DNA of 64,000 bases, taken from assembly GCA_963816975.1 (NCBI GenBank), contig CAWFMD010000001.1, positions 62,001 through 126,000 of the forward strand, read 5' to 3'. Both the position numbers and the translations under genes were made by a program. The notes below the pieces were generated by a model. It searched no databases, was not told the DNA's origin, and was given only the letters and a program-made list of their open reading frames with translations. Position 1 is the first letter of the stretch, and every line of letters starts with the position of its first letter. Below, piece by piece: positions 52,401 to 61,300 of this stretch. This DNA comes from DASRIA01 sp963816975 (lineage in GTDB: Bacteria > Actinomycetota > Thermoleophilia > Solirubrobacterales > JBBDJG01).

Positions 52401-54038
52401 ATGCTCGAAGGCCTGATGCAGAACGACTACCAGCTGACGCTGAAGCACGTGCTCGACCGCATGCGGGGTCAGTGCGCCGACGGCGAGGTCGCGACCCTGC
52501 GCGACGACGGCGTCACACGTGCGTCATACGGCGAGGTGGCCGAGCGCGTCGACCGCCTGTGCAAGGCGCTCGAGCACCTCGGCGTGAAGGAAGGCGACCG
52601 CGTCGCGACCTTCATGTGGAACTCACAGGAGCACCTCGAGCTGTACATGGCGCCCTGCATGGGAATCGTGCTGCACATGCTCAACATCAGGCTGTTCCCG
52701 GAGCAGCTCACCTATATCGCCAACCACGCGCAGGACAAGGTGATCTTCGTCGACGACTCGCTGGTGCCGCTGCTCGAGAAGGTCGCGCCGACGTTCGAAA
52801 CGGTCGAGCACTACGTGATCGTGGGCGACGGTGACGCCGGCTCGCTGCCGAACGCGCTGCGCTACGAGGAGCTACTGGCCGCGCAGGAGCCCGGGCGCTA
52901 TGAGTATCCCGCGCTCGACGAGCGCACCGCGGCGGGACTCTGCTACACGAGCGGCACAACCGGGAACCCGAAGGGCGTCCTTTACTCGCACCGCTCGAAC
53001 GTGCTGCACTCCCTCGGAATGGGCCTCGCCGACACGCTGGGCATCAAGGCGTCCGACCGCGTGCTGCCCGTCGTCCCGATGTTCCACGTGAACGCCTGGG
53101 GGATCCCATACGCGTGCGCGATGGTGGGGGCGGACCTGGTGATGCCCGGCAAGTTCCTCCAGGGCGAGCCGCTGGCGCAGCTGATCGAGGACGAGCGAGT
53201 CACCGTCGCCGGCGCCGTTCCCACCATCTGGATGGACCTGTTGCGCGTCGCGGACGAGAAACAGCCCGACCTCTCCAGCATCGACACCGTGATGTGCGGC
53301 GGCGCCGCCGTGCCGGAGTCGCTGATGCGCTCCTTCCAGGACCGTCACGGCGTAATGATCGTCCAGGGGTGGGGGATGACCGAGACCAGCCCCATCGGCG
53401 CGGTCGCGCGGCCCCCCGCCGGCCTGGAGGGCGAGGACCACTGGGCATACCGGCGGATGACGGGCCGGATCGTCCCGCTGGTCGAGGTGCGCCTGATGGG
53501 GGACGACGGCGAGGTTCCGTGGGATGGGGAATCGACGGGCGAGGTCGAGATCCGCGGCCCTTGGATCGCCAGCGACTACTACGAGGACCCCTCGGGCGCC
53601 GACAAGTTCCACGACGGGTGGCTCCGAACCGGGGACATCGCGACGATGGACTCGCGCGGGTTCATGCAGATCACCGACCGGGCCAAGGACCTGATCAAGT
53701 CCGGTGGCGAGTGGATCTCCTCGGTCGAGCTCGAGAACGCGCTGATGTCCCACCCGGACGTGCTGGAGGCCGCCGTGATCGCCAAGCCGGACGAGCGCTG
53801 GACCGAGCGCCCGCTGGCCTGCGTGGTCTGCAGGGAGGGGGCGAGTCCCTCCGCCGAGGAGCTTCGCAAGCATCTCGAGCCGCTGGTCGCGAAGTGGTGG
53901 CTGCCCGACGAGTTCGCCTTCATCGAGGCCGTACCGAAGACCAGCGTGGGCAAGTTCGACAAGAAGGTCCTGCGCGGGAGCCTGGCCGATGGGGCGCTCG
54001 ACACGACCGCGGTCGCGGCGGCGCAGCCCGCGAAGTAG
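52401..54038 (+). CDS. Medium/long-chain acyl-CoA ligase
   Basis: A 545-residue ANL-superfamily enzyme. The AMP-binding P-loop is YTSGTTGNPKGV; GWGMTETSPIG is motif A5; and DRAKDLIKSGGEWISSVELE is the hinge, with the C-terminal lysine in KTSVGKFDKKVL. It activates fatty or branched acids with ATP and CoA, feeding the beta-oxidation enzymes of this region. ATG 52401 has AAGGAGGAG five bases upstream. Confidence 0.93.
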   Translation: MLEGLMQNDYQLTLKHVLDRMRGQCADGEVATLRDDGVTRASYGEVAERVDRLCKALEHLGVKEGDRVATFMWNSQEHLELYMAPCMGIVLHMLNIRLFPEQLTYIANHAQDKVIFVDDSLVPLLEKVAPTFETVEHYVIVGDGDAGSLPNALRYEELLAAQEPGRYEYPALDERTAAGLCYTSGTTGNPKGVLYSHRSNVLHSLGMGLADTLGIKASDRVLPVVPMFHVNAWGIPYACAMVGADLVMPGKFLQGEPLAQLIEDERVTVAGAVPTIWMDLLRVADEKQPDLSSIDTVMCGGAAVPESLMRSFQDRHGVMIVQGWGMTETSPIGAVARPPAGLEGEDHWAYRRMTGRIVPLVEVRLMGDDGEVPWDGESTGEVEIRGPWIASDYYEDPSGADKFHDGWLRTGDIATMDSRGFMQITDRAKDLIKSGGEWISSVELENALMSHPDVLEAAVIAKPDERWTERPLACVVCREGASPSAEELRKHLEPLVAKWWLPDEFAFIEAVPKTSVGKFDKKVLRGSLADGALDTTAVAAAQPAK

Positions 54039-54115
54039 AGCGCCGCGCCGGTACAATCCCGCGGCTTTCCGGCAGGGGCCCCGGAGTTCCCCGTGCCGGC
54101 AGGCGCCATCGATCC

Positions 54116-54553
54116 ATGCACGCAACCCCAGACACGGCGCCAGACCAGCCGGAATCCAAGCGGAAGATCCGCGTCGTCGTGGCCAAGCCAGGCCTCGACG
54201 GGCACGACCGCGGAGCCAAGATCATCGCGCGCGCCCTGCGCGACGCCGGCATGGAGGTGATCTACACGGGGCTGCACCAGACCCCGGAGCAGATCGCCGA
54301 GACCGTGATCCAGGAGGACGCGCACGCCGTCGGCCTGTCGATCCTGTCGGGGGCCCACATGACGCTGGTGCCGCGGGTCGTGGACCTGCTGAAACAGAAG
54401 CAGGCCGACGACGTGGTGGTGATCGCGGGGGGCACGATCCCCGCCGAGGACATCACCGCGTTGAAGCAGATCGGAGTCGCCGAGATCTTCACTCCCGGCG
54501 CATCCACGCAGGAGATCGTGGATTTCGTGCGGGGCGCCGTGAAACCGGCGTGA
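54116..54553 (+). CDS. icmB: Isobutyryl-CoA mutase small (B12-binding) subunit
   Basis: A 145-residue cobalamin-binding Rossmann-like domain. The DxHxxG motif (KPGLDGHDRGAK) provides the lower axial His to cobalt; LSGAHMTLVPRVVDLL and VIAGGTIPAEDI follow. The size matches IcmB (about 136) rather than a full mutase. It is 6.3 kb from the large subunit at 46160, and no other mutase gene is in the window, so the two are the likely partners. ATG 54116 is preceded by no strong ribosome-binding site. Confidence 0.9.
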   Translation: MHATPDTAPDQPESKRKIRVVVAKPGLDGHDRGAKIIARALRDAGMEVIYTGLHQTPEQIAETVIQEDAHAVGLSILSGAHMTLVPRVVDLLKQKQADDVVVIAGGTIPAEDITALKQIGVAEIFTPGASTQEIVDFVRGAVKPA

Positions 54554-54583
54554 CCCGTCCGCCTACCCGTCTCGCAGTCACGA

Positions 54584-54599
54584 TTGACCAGTCAGTCAA
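54584..54599. promoter_or_regulatory. Putative TetR-type operator upstream of etfBA
   Basis: TTGAC-CAGTCA-GTCAA is an inverted repeat (5-bp perfect arms, 6-base spacer) 57 bases before etfB. Fatty-acid TetR regulators such as Bacillus FadR bind sites of similar layout upstream of etf genes. No tetR gene is in the window. Confidence 0.45.
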
Positions 54600-54656
54600 G
54601 TATCATCCGCGCCCGGCAGACGCCTTTGCGCCCGACCTAGGAACTGGAGGCCGTCT

Positions 54657-55448
54657 TTGAAGATCTGTGTCCTCGTAAAGGAAGTTCCCGACGCCGCCGT
54701 CGAGAAGCGGATGGACCCGTCCACGGGCCGCCTCGACCGCAGCGGTGAGAAGAACCTCAACCCCTTCGACACGCACGCGATCGAGGCCGCGATGCAGATC
54801 AAGGAGGGCGGCACGGTGCAGGTGGACGAGGTCGTGGCCGTCACGATGGGTCCCGACTCCGCCCAGCGCGCGCTGCACAAGGCGGTGTCGCTGGGAGCCG
54901 ATCGGTCCGTGCAGCTGACCGATGACGCGCTCGCGGGCTCGGACGTCTGTGCCTCCGGCTACGCGCTCGCGCAGGTGCTGAAGAAGGAGAGCCCGGACCT
55001 GGTCCTGCTCGGGCAGCAATCCGATGACGGCGAGTGCTACACGATGGGCGCGGTCGTTGCCGACCACCTCCAGATGCCGTCGCTCACGCAGGTGATCAAG
55101 ATCGACACGGTCGAGGGCAAGCTCACGTGCGAGCGCCAGGCCGAGTACGGCTACGACACGGTGGAGGTCGAGCTGCCCGCCGTGATCAGCGTTGGCGACG
55201 CGATCAACGAGCCGCGCTACCCGAGCCTGAAGGCGATCATGGGCGCGAAGAAGAAGCAGCTCGACAAGCTCTCAGCGGCCGACGCCGGCGTCGAGGCCGG
55301 CCGTGTCGGCGAGGGCGGCTCGCGCACCAAGGTGCTCGGCCTGAACCCGCCCCCCGCCAAGGAGAAGGGCAAAATCATCGAGGACGAGGACACCAACGAG
55401 ACGGTCAAGGAGATCGTCGCCTGGCTCGACGAAAGGAAGCTCCTCTAA
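54657..55448 (+). CDS. etfB: Electron transfer flavoprotein subunit beta
   Basis: A 263-residue subunit: KICVLVKEVPDAAVEKRMDP, NPFDTHAIEAAMQIKE, VTMGPDSAQRALHKA and the signature VEVELPAVISVGDAINEPRYP. It forms a heterodimer with EtfA and takes electrons from acyl-CoA dehydrogenases. TTG 54657 has GGAGG eight bases upstream. Coupled to etfA by TAATG overlap. Confidence 0.95.
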   Translation: MKICVLVKEVPDAAVEKRMDPSTGRLDRSGEKNLNPFDTHAIEAAMQIKEGGTVQVDEVVAVTMGPDSAQRALHKAVSLGADRSVQLTDDALAGSDVCASGYALAQVLKKESPDLVLLGQQSDDGECYTMGAVVADHLQMPSLTQVIKIDTVEGKLTCERQAEYGYDTVEVELPAVISVGDAINEPRYPSLKAIMGAKKKQLDKLSAADAGVEAGRVGEGGSRTKVLGLNPPPAKEKGKIIEDEDTNETVKEIVAWLDERKLL

Positions 55449-56425
55449 TGGCTGGAATACTCGTTTACGCCCTGCACGACGACGAGGGCAACTTCAACAA
55501 GAACTCGCAGGGCGCCGTGTCCGAGGCCGCGCGCCTGGCCGGCGAGCTCGGCACCCACGCCGGCGTCGTGGTGGTCGGCGAGGTGTCCGACGAGGCCGCG
55601 CAGAGCCTCGGCGCGTACGGAGCGGCGAAGGTGCACCGCGCCAAGAACGTCCCCGAAGGGCTCGCCCAGCCGATCGTCGACGCGATGGCGAAGGTCATCA
55701 CCGACGACGGCTACGACTACGTGCTGTTCGGCGGCGGCCTGCTCGGCTTCGAGATCGGTGCCGGGCTGACCGCACGCCTCGGCGCGGGGGTGACGATGGA
55801 GGTCACGGCGGTGCGCGTCGCGGACGGTGAGCTGGTGGCGGAGCGGCCGATCCTCCAGGACTCGCAGGTCGCCGACGTCGGGTACGTTGGCAAGCCCGGC
55901 ATCATCATCGGCCGGCTGAACGCGTTCGACGCGACCGAGCGCGACGGCGGCGCCGCCGAGGTGGTCGACGTCGACGTCGAGCTGTCGCCCTGGTCGACGA
56001 AGGCGAAGATGGTCACGCGCGGCGAGCAGCGCGGGGCGGACGTAAACATCGAGGACGCCGACTTCCTCGTGGCCGGCGGGCGCGGTCTCGGTCAGGCCGA
56101 GAACTTCAAGCTCTGCGACGAGCTGGCGGAGGCATTCGGGGGAGCGGTCGCGGCCACCCGCGCGGTCGTGGACGCCGGCTGGTTCCCGTATGCGGGGCAG
56201 ATCGGCCAGACCGGCAAGACGGTTGCGCCGAAGCTGTATCTCGCGGCCGGCATCTCGGGCGCGATCCAGCACAAGGTCGGCATGCAGGCCTCCGAGCACA
56301 TCGTCGCGATCAACAAGGACCCGAACGCGCCGATCTTCGAGTTCTGCGACCTCGGCATCGTCGGTGACCTGCACAAGATCATGCCCAAGCTGACCCAGGC
56401 CGTAAAGGCGAAGAAGGGGGCGTAG
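55448..56425 (+). CDS. etfA: Electron transfer flavoprotein subunit alpha
   Basis: A 325-residue subunit carrying the FAD domain: RGLGQAENFKLCDELAEAFG, GWFPYAGQIGQTGKTVAPKL and SGAIQHKVGMQASEHIVAINKDPNAPIF. The N-terminal half (residues 1-190) is the AMP/ETF fold. It passes electrons to the ETF-QO gene that follows by 7 bases. Confidence 0.95.
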   Translation: MAGILVYALHDDEGNFNKNSQGAVSEAARLAGELGTHAGVVVVGEVSDEAAQSLGAYGAAKVHRAKNVPEGLAQPIVDAMAKVITDDGYDYVLFGGGLLGFEIGAGLTARLGAGVTMEVTAVRVADGELVAERPILQDSQVADVGYVGKPGIIIGRLNAFDATERDGGAAEVVDVDVELSPWSTKAKMVTRGEQRGADVNIEDADFLVAGGRGLGQAENFKLCDELAEAFGGAVAATRAVVDAGWFPYAGQIGQTGKTVAPKLYLAAGISGAIQHKVGMQASEHIVAINKDPNAPIFEFCDLGIVGDLHKIMPKLTQAVKAKKGA

Positions 56426-56432
56426 CGGACGG

Positions 56433-58148
56433 ATGGCGGGCGTCGCACCAGCCAAGTTCCCGCCTCCGGTCAACCCTCCGGAGGAGTTCGTCGGCCCTCC
56501 GACGGACGCCGCGGACGAGCGCATCGAGGTCGGCGTCGCGATCGTGGGCGGCGGGCCCGCCGGGCTGGCCTGCGCGATCCGGCTGACGCAGCTGCTGGAG
56601 CACGAGCCGGTGCTGCAGGAGCGGCTCGGCGAGGTGCCGGTGGCCGTGATCGAGAAGGGCAAGACGCCCGGCGCGCACCTGCTGTCGGGCGCCAACATGC
56701 GCCCGTCTGCGATGCAGGAGCTGTTCCCCGACATGGACGAGTCCGAGTGGCCCACGCTGTGGAAGGTCGACAAGGATGCGGTCTATCTGCTGACGGAGAA
56801 GCAGGCGCTGCCGCTGAAGCCGATGCCGCCGAACTTCCGCAACCACGGCAACCACGTGGTGTCGGTCGCGCAGCTGGGCCGCTTCCTCTCCGACAAGGCC
56901 GAGGAGGCGGGCGTCTACATCCTGTCCGAGACCTCGGCCCAGAAGCTGCTGGTCGAGGACCGCATCGTCGTCGGCGTGCGCACCGGCGACAAGGGCCGCG
57001 ACCGGGAGGGCGAGCCGCTCCCGAACTTCGAGCCGGGATCGGACGTGATGGCGAAGGCGACGGTCGTGGCCGAGGGCACGCTCGGGCACCTGACGCTTGC
57101 CGCGATGGACTACTACGACCTGCACGGCTCCGACCCGCAGCGCTGGGAGCTGGGCGTGAAGGAGGTGTGGGAGGTTCCCAAGCCGCTCGACCGCGTGATC
57201 CATACGATGGGCTGGCCGCTGCGCAAGGGCGCGCGCTGGAACGAGTTCGGCGGCAGCTTCATCTACCCGATGGGCGAGGACAAGGTCTGCATCGGCTTCG
57301 TGGCCGGCCTCGACTACACGGACGCGACGTTCTCGGTCCACGACGTGCTCCAGCAGTTCAAGACACACCCGTTCGTGCGCAAGATCCTCGACGGCGGCAA
57401 GCGGGTCGCGTGGGGCGCGAAGACGATCCCCTCGGGCGGCTACTTCGCGATGCCGCGCAAGTTCGCGGTGCCGGGCATGTGCATCGCCGGCGATGCGGCC
57501 GGCATGGTCAACATTCCGACGCTGAAGGGCATCCACTACGCGATGCACGCGGGCATGTACGCGGCCGAGGCGATCGTGAACGCTCTGAAGCAGGACTCGA
57601 TCAACTTCGAGGCGTACGACAAGCGCGTGCGCGAGTCCGTGATCGGCGAGGACATCTACCAGTCACGCAACATGCGCCAGCCCTTCTCGAAGGGCTTCTT
57701 CTTGGGCGGCGCGATGGCGAGCGCGATGACGATCACGCGCGGCGTCTTCCCCGGCGGCCACTGGAGCCAGGAGCACGACGCCGAGAACGAGATGGTGCTC
57801 GACGGCGCCTCCAAGGACTACCCCAAGCCCGACGGCAAGTACACCTTCGACAAGCTGTCATCGGTGTTCGCGTCCGGAAACGCCACGCGCGACGATGCGC
57901 CCAACCACATCCGCGTGCAGACCAAAGTGCCGCTCGAGGTGGCGCAGACGTGGGTGTCGATGTGCCCGGCGCAGGTGTACGAGATCCCCGAGGACCAGGT
58001 CGAGGCCGCGCGCAACGGTGAGGGCGACGGCATGGTAGAGGTGCAGATCGTGCCCTCCAACTGCGTGCAGTGCGGGGCGATCACCGCCAAGGGCGGGCGC
58101 CTGACGCCCCCTGAGGGCGGCGACGGCCCGCTGTATACGCAGGTCTAG
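56433..58148 (+). CDS. Electron transfer flavoprotein-quinone oxidoreductase
   Basis: A 571-residue flavoprotein. The FAD loop is VAIVGGGPAGLACA; GAHLLSGANMRPSAM and PMGEDKVCIGFVAGLDY mark the family. The C-terminal ferredoxin domain has CPAQVYEIP and NCVQCGAITAKG, but the third Cys of the usual NCVHCKTC is replaced by Ile, leaving three of the four cluster ligands. It would reduce menaquinone/ubiquinone with electrons from EtfBA. The 4Fe-4S centre may be altered. ATG 56433 is 7 bases after etfA. Confidence 0.9.
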   Translation: MAGVAPAKFPPPVNPPEEFVGPPTDAADERIEVGVAIVGGGPAGLACAIRLTQLLEHEPVLQERLGEVPVAVIEKGKTPGAHLLSGANMRPSAMQELFPDMDESEWPTLWKVDKDAVYLLTEKQALPLKPMPPNFRNHGNHVVSVAQLGRFLSDKAEEAGVYILSETSAQKLLVEDRIVVGVRTGDKGRDREGEPLPNFEPGSDVMAKATVVAEGTLGHLTLAAMDYYDLHGSDPQRWELGVKEVWEVPKPLDRVIHTMGWPLRKGARWNEFGGSFIYPMGEDKVCIGFVAGLDYTDATFSVHDVLQQFKTHPFVRKILDGGKRVAWGAKTIPSGGYFAMPRKFAVPGMCIAGDAAGMVNIPTLKGIHYAMHAGMYAAEAIVNALKQDSINFEAYDKRVRESVIGEDIYQSRNMRQPFSKGFFLGGAMASAMTITRGVFPGGHWSQEHDAENEMVLDGASKDYPKPDGKYTFDKLSSVFASGNATRDDAPNHIRVQTKVPLEVAQTWVSMCPAQVYEIPEDQVEAARNGEGDGMVEVQIVPSNCVQCGAITAKGGRLTPPEGGDGPLYTQV

Positions 58149-58155
58149 GGGCATG

Positions 58156-58229
58156 CTGAGCGTGCGCCGCACCGACCGCACCAGGGCGACAACTCGCTGT
58201 TCATGACGCAGGGCGTGTTCGTGCCGTGA
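58156..58229 (+). pseudogene. Remnant of a propeller-family gene
   Basis: Two pieces of the shared C-terminal domain are joined out of frame. Bases 58156-58179 (frame reading LSVRRTDR) match those at 59544-59567, and 58191-58229 read NSLFMTQGVFVP-stop, identical to the end of the next gene. The roughly 230 bases that should lie between are gone. It starts 7 bases after the ETF-QO stop. It is a deletion scar of a fourth tandem copy. Confidence 0.75.
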
Positions 58230-58316
58230 GGCGTCGGGCCGCCTGAAGCCGGCCGCCTTGTGGGCGGCGGACCCGAGAGTTAGCATCGCCTCAACGCAGT
58301 CGCTGGGAGAGGCGGT

Positions 58317-59837
58317 TTGGTCAGCAGGTCTCGGTGGAGGTTGGTTTGGGCGCTCGCGCCGCTCCTACTGGCGGCTCAGCCTGTGCTGGCGCTCGCCGCC
58401 TTCCCGGGCGACAACGGGCGCATCGCCTACTACGACCCCGACCGCGACATCTATTCGGTGAACCCCAATGGCAGTAGTGCCACTCAGCTGACCACCGACC
58501 CGGGCCTGGATCTCTACCCCGCGTGGTCGGCCGATGGCCGGCGGATCGCCTTCTCCAGCAATCGCGGTGGTCTGGGAGAGCAGGTCTACGTGATGAACGC
58601 CGACGGCACGGGCCAGGCGAGGCTCACTGATCCACCGGAGACCAACGCCCAGCCCGCATGGTCCCCGGACGGGCAGAGAATCATCTTCTCCAGGAGCGAC
58701 GGCAACATCTGGATCATGGACGCCGACGGCACAGACGAAGGTCCACTGATCAGCCTCTCCGGGTCCGAGGCCGGCGCGGACTGGTCACCCGACGGCTCTC
58801 GCATTGCGTTCGTCCGCGACGATGGCGGCATCTACACGATCCGCCCGGACGGCGCCGGCTTGACGCCGATCGTGGGCCCGGGGATTCACGACAAACCGGA
58901 TTGGTCGCCCGACGGCTCGCGGCTCGTATTCACGACCTATTTTCCCGACTCCGAGGGCGAGGTCTGCGCGGACATCTCATGGATTCGAGTCGACGGGACC
59001 GGGGGCGGCATCGTCGCTCCGGCAACCTGTGACGGGGCCAGGGGCAACTTCTACTCGGCGCCGGCGTGGTCGCCGGACGGACTACGGATCGCGGCCTTTG
59101 GCGACTATCCCACTGCCGGGCTGTTCACGGTCAACGTGGATGGGACCGCGATGACGATCCTGGGCCACGACGCCTTTGACCCCGACTGGCAACCCCTCCC
59201 CGTAGAGACCCCCGGCTCCCACGCGCGCCCCAAGAGCGCCACCCCCGTCTACTTCCCGCTGGTGCCGGCGGCCAAGACCTGCACCGCGCCCAACCGCACG
59301 CACGGCCCGCCCTTGGCGTTTGGCTCCTGCCACCCTGTGCAGCCCGGCTCCTCGCGGCTCACGATCGGGGTGGGGGACGGCAACCCCGCGCTCGCGCGGG
59401 GCGCTGGCTTCGTGCGGCTGGCGGTGCTGGTCGGCGCCCCCGGCCCGCCCGATGACTCCGACGTCAAGGTCCGCCTGAACCTCACCAACGTGATGCGCGC
59501 CGCCGACCGCTCCGAGTACACCGGCGAGCTGCGCGGCCAGCTGAGCGTGCGCCGCACCGACCGCGACCCGCCCGGCGCCGCGCCCCATTCCACCACGATG
59601 GACTTCCCCTTCGGCTTCACGGTGCCCTGCACCCCGACCCCGGGCTCCAGCCTCGACGCCTCCACCTGCAACTCCCAGACGACCGTCAACGCCCTGGTGC
59701 CGCTGGCGATCGAGGACACCCACGGCGCGATCTGGGCGCTCGACAAGCTGCGCGTCTACGACGGCGGCCCCGACGAGGACGCCGACACCGAGTCCGGCAA
59801 CTCGTTGTTCATGACGCAGGGGGTGTTCGTTCCGTGA
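58317..59837 (+). CDS. Secreted TolB-like propeller protein, tandem copy A
   Basis: A 506-residue exported protein. The signal peptide WALAPLLLAAQPVLALA precedes FPGDNGRIAYYDPD. About six PD40 blades (AWSPDGQRIIF, VMNADGTGQARL) run to residue 300. The C-terminal domain carries THGPPLAFGSCHP, APGPPDDSDVKV, EYTGELRGQLSVRRTDR and ends DKLRVYDGGPDEDADT and FMTQGVFVP. Start TTG 58317 follows GGGAGAGGCG. The stop overlaps the next start by 4 bases. Confidence 0.83.
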   Translation: MVSRSRWRLVWALAPLLLAAQPVLALAAFPGDNGRIAYYDPDRDIYSVNPNGSSATQLTTDPGLDLYPAWSADGRRIAFSSNRGGLGEQVYVMNADGTGQARLTDPPETNAQPAWSPDGQRIIFSRSDGNIWIMDADGTDEGPLISLSGSEAGADWSPDGSRIAFVRDDGGIYTIRPDGAGLTPIVGPGIHDKPDWSPDGSRLVFTTYFPDSEGEVCADISWIRVDGTGGGIVAPATCDGARGNFYSAPAWSPDGLRIAAFGDYPTAGLFTVNVDGTAMTILGHDAFDPDWQPLPVETPGSHARPKSATPVYFPLVPAAKTCTAPNRTHGPPLAFGSCHPVQPGSSRLTIGVGDGNPALARGAGFVRLAVLVGAPGPPDDSDVKVRLNLTNVMRAADRSEYTGELRGQLSVRRTDRDPPGAAPHSTTMDFPFGFTVPCTPTPGSSLDASTCNSQTTVNALVPLAIEDTHGAIWALDKLRVYDGGPDEDADTESGNSLFMTQGVFVP

Positions 59838-61300
59838 GACGTGGCGCGGTACTGGTCGTCGCAGTGCTGGCATTGCTCGCGGCCGCGCCTGTGGCTCAAG
59901 GAGCCTTCCCCGGCCAGAACGGCAAGATCGCGTACGACCGCCACGACGCGGATACCGACGAGCTCGACGTCTGCCTGATCGACCCGGGCGGCGGAGGCCA
60001 GTGCCCGTTCGTCTCGGGAGGCAGGCCCGCGTGGTCGGGCAGCGGAACGAAGCTCGCCTACACAGGCGGTGGAATTTGGACCGTGAACGCCGATGGCTCG
60101 GGCGCGGCACCCGTCACCAGCGGTCCGGACGACTACTCGGCCTGGTCGCCGGACGGCTCGCAGATCACGTTCGCGAGGTTTGCGAACGAGTGCGTTCCAA
60201 CCTGCATTGGCGAGATCTACGTGGTCGACGCCAATGGAACCGGGGAGGTGAACCTGACGAACGACCCGGCAGACGACGACCAACCAGCGTGGTCGCCGGA
60301 CGGGCGGCTGATCGCGTGGCAGCGAGACGACTCGCGGATTTGGACGATGAAACCCGACGGGACCGAGAAGACAAACCTGGCGCTGGGCATCCATCCCAAC
60401 TGGTCTCCCGACGGGACGAAGCTCGCGTTTGCCCGCGGCGGGATCTGGGTCATGAACGCTGACGGGAGCGGGCAGACCCAGCTCACGTCCGCCTCGGACC
60501 GCGAGCCGGCGTGGTCCCCCGACGGTACGCAGATCGCCTTCAGAAGGCTCGACTTCGCGGCCGAGACCGAGGGCATCTGGAAGGTCGCTGCGGATGGCTC
60601 CAACGCGACGCCGGTGGTGACGGAACCGGGCATCTTCGCCAGCATCGACAACCCCGACTGGCAACCACTCCCCGTCGACACGCCCTCCGACTACGTCCGC
60701 CCCAAGGGCGCCACGCCGATCTACGTCTCGCTGGTGCCCGCGTACAACCCCTGCAGTGCTCCCAACCGCACCCACGGCCCGCCGCTCGGCTTCCCATCCT
60801 GCAACCCGCCCGCTCCGGGGTCGGCCAACCTGAACGTGGGCGTGGGGGGCGGAAGCCCGGCGCTGTCGCGATCGGTGGGCTCGGTGCGCCTCAACGTGCA
60901 GGGACTGCCGGCCCCACCCGAGGACTCCGACGTGCGCATCCGCTTCAGCCTCACGAACGTGATGAACGCAAGCGACCTCTCGGAGTACACAGGTGAGCTG
61001 CGCAGCACGCTCACGGTGCGCCGCACCGACCGCGAACCGGGCCTGATCGGCTCCACGACCCAGGACTTCCCGTTCTCCTTCACCGTGCCCTGCTCGCCGA
61101 CACCGGACTCGAGCCTCGACGCCTCCACCTGTCAGCTCGACACGACCGTCGATGCCGTCGTCCCCGGCACGATCAAGGACGCTCAACGCGCGATCTGGGC
61201 GCTCGACAAGCTGCGCGTCTACGACGGCGGACCGGACGGCGATGCCGACACCGTCGGCGACAACTCGCTGTTCGCCGTGCAGGGGTTGTTCGTGCCGTGA
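59834..61300 (+). CDS. Secreted TolB-like propeller protein, tandem copy B
   Basis: A 488-residue paralogue. The signal peptide LVVAVLALLAAAPVAQGAF is followed by NGKIAYDRHDADTDELDV and PD40 blades (AWSPDGSQITFARF, VMNADGSGQTQL). The C-terminal domain matches copy A (THGPPLGFPSCNPPAPGS, SEYTGELRSTLTVRRTDRE) and ends FAVQGLFVP. GTG 59834 overlaps the copy A stop. The function is unknown; the arrangement suggests co-expression and exchange between copies. Confidence 0.83.
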   Translation: MRRGAVLVVAVLALLAAAPVAQGAFPGQNGKIAYDRHDADTDELDVCLIDPGGGGQCPFVSGGRPAWSGSGTKLAYTGGGIWTVNADGSGAAPVTSGPDDYSAWSPDGSQITFARFANECVPTCIGEIYVVDANGTGEVNLTNDPADDDQPAWSPDGRLIAWQRDDSRIWTMKPDGTEKTNLALGIHPNWSPDGTKLAFARGGIWVMNADGSGQTQLTSASDREPAWSPDGTQIAFRRLDFAAETEGIWKVAADGSNATPVVTEPGIFASIDNPDWQPLPVDTPSDYVRPKGATPIYVSLVPAYNPCSAPNRTHGPPLGFPSCNPPAPGSANLNVGVGGGSPALSRSVGSVRLNVQGLPAPPEDSDVRIRFSLTNVMNASDLSEYTGELRSTLTVRRTDREPGLIGSTTQDFPFSFTVPCSPTPDSSLDASTCQLDTTVDAVVPGTIKDAQRAIWALDKLRVYDGGPDGDADTVGDNSLFAVQGLFVP

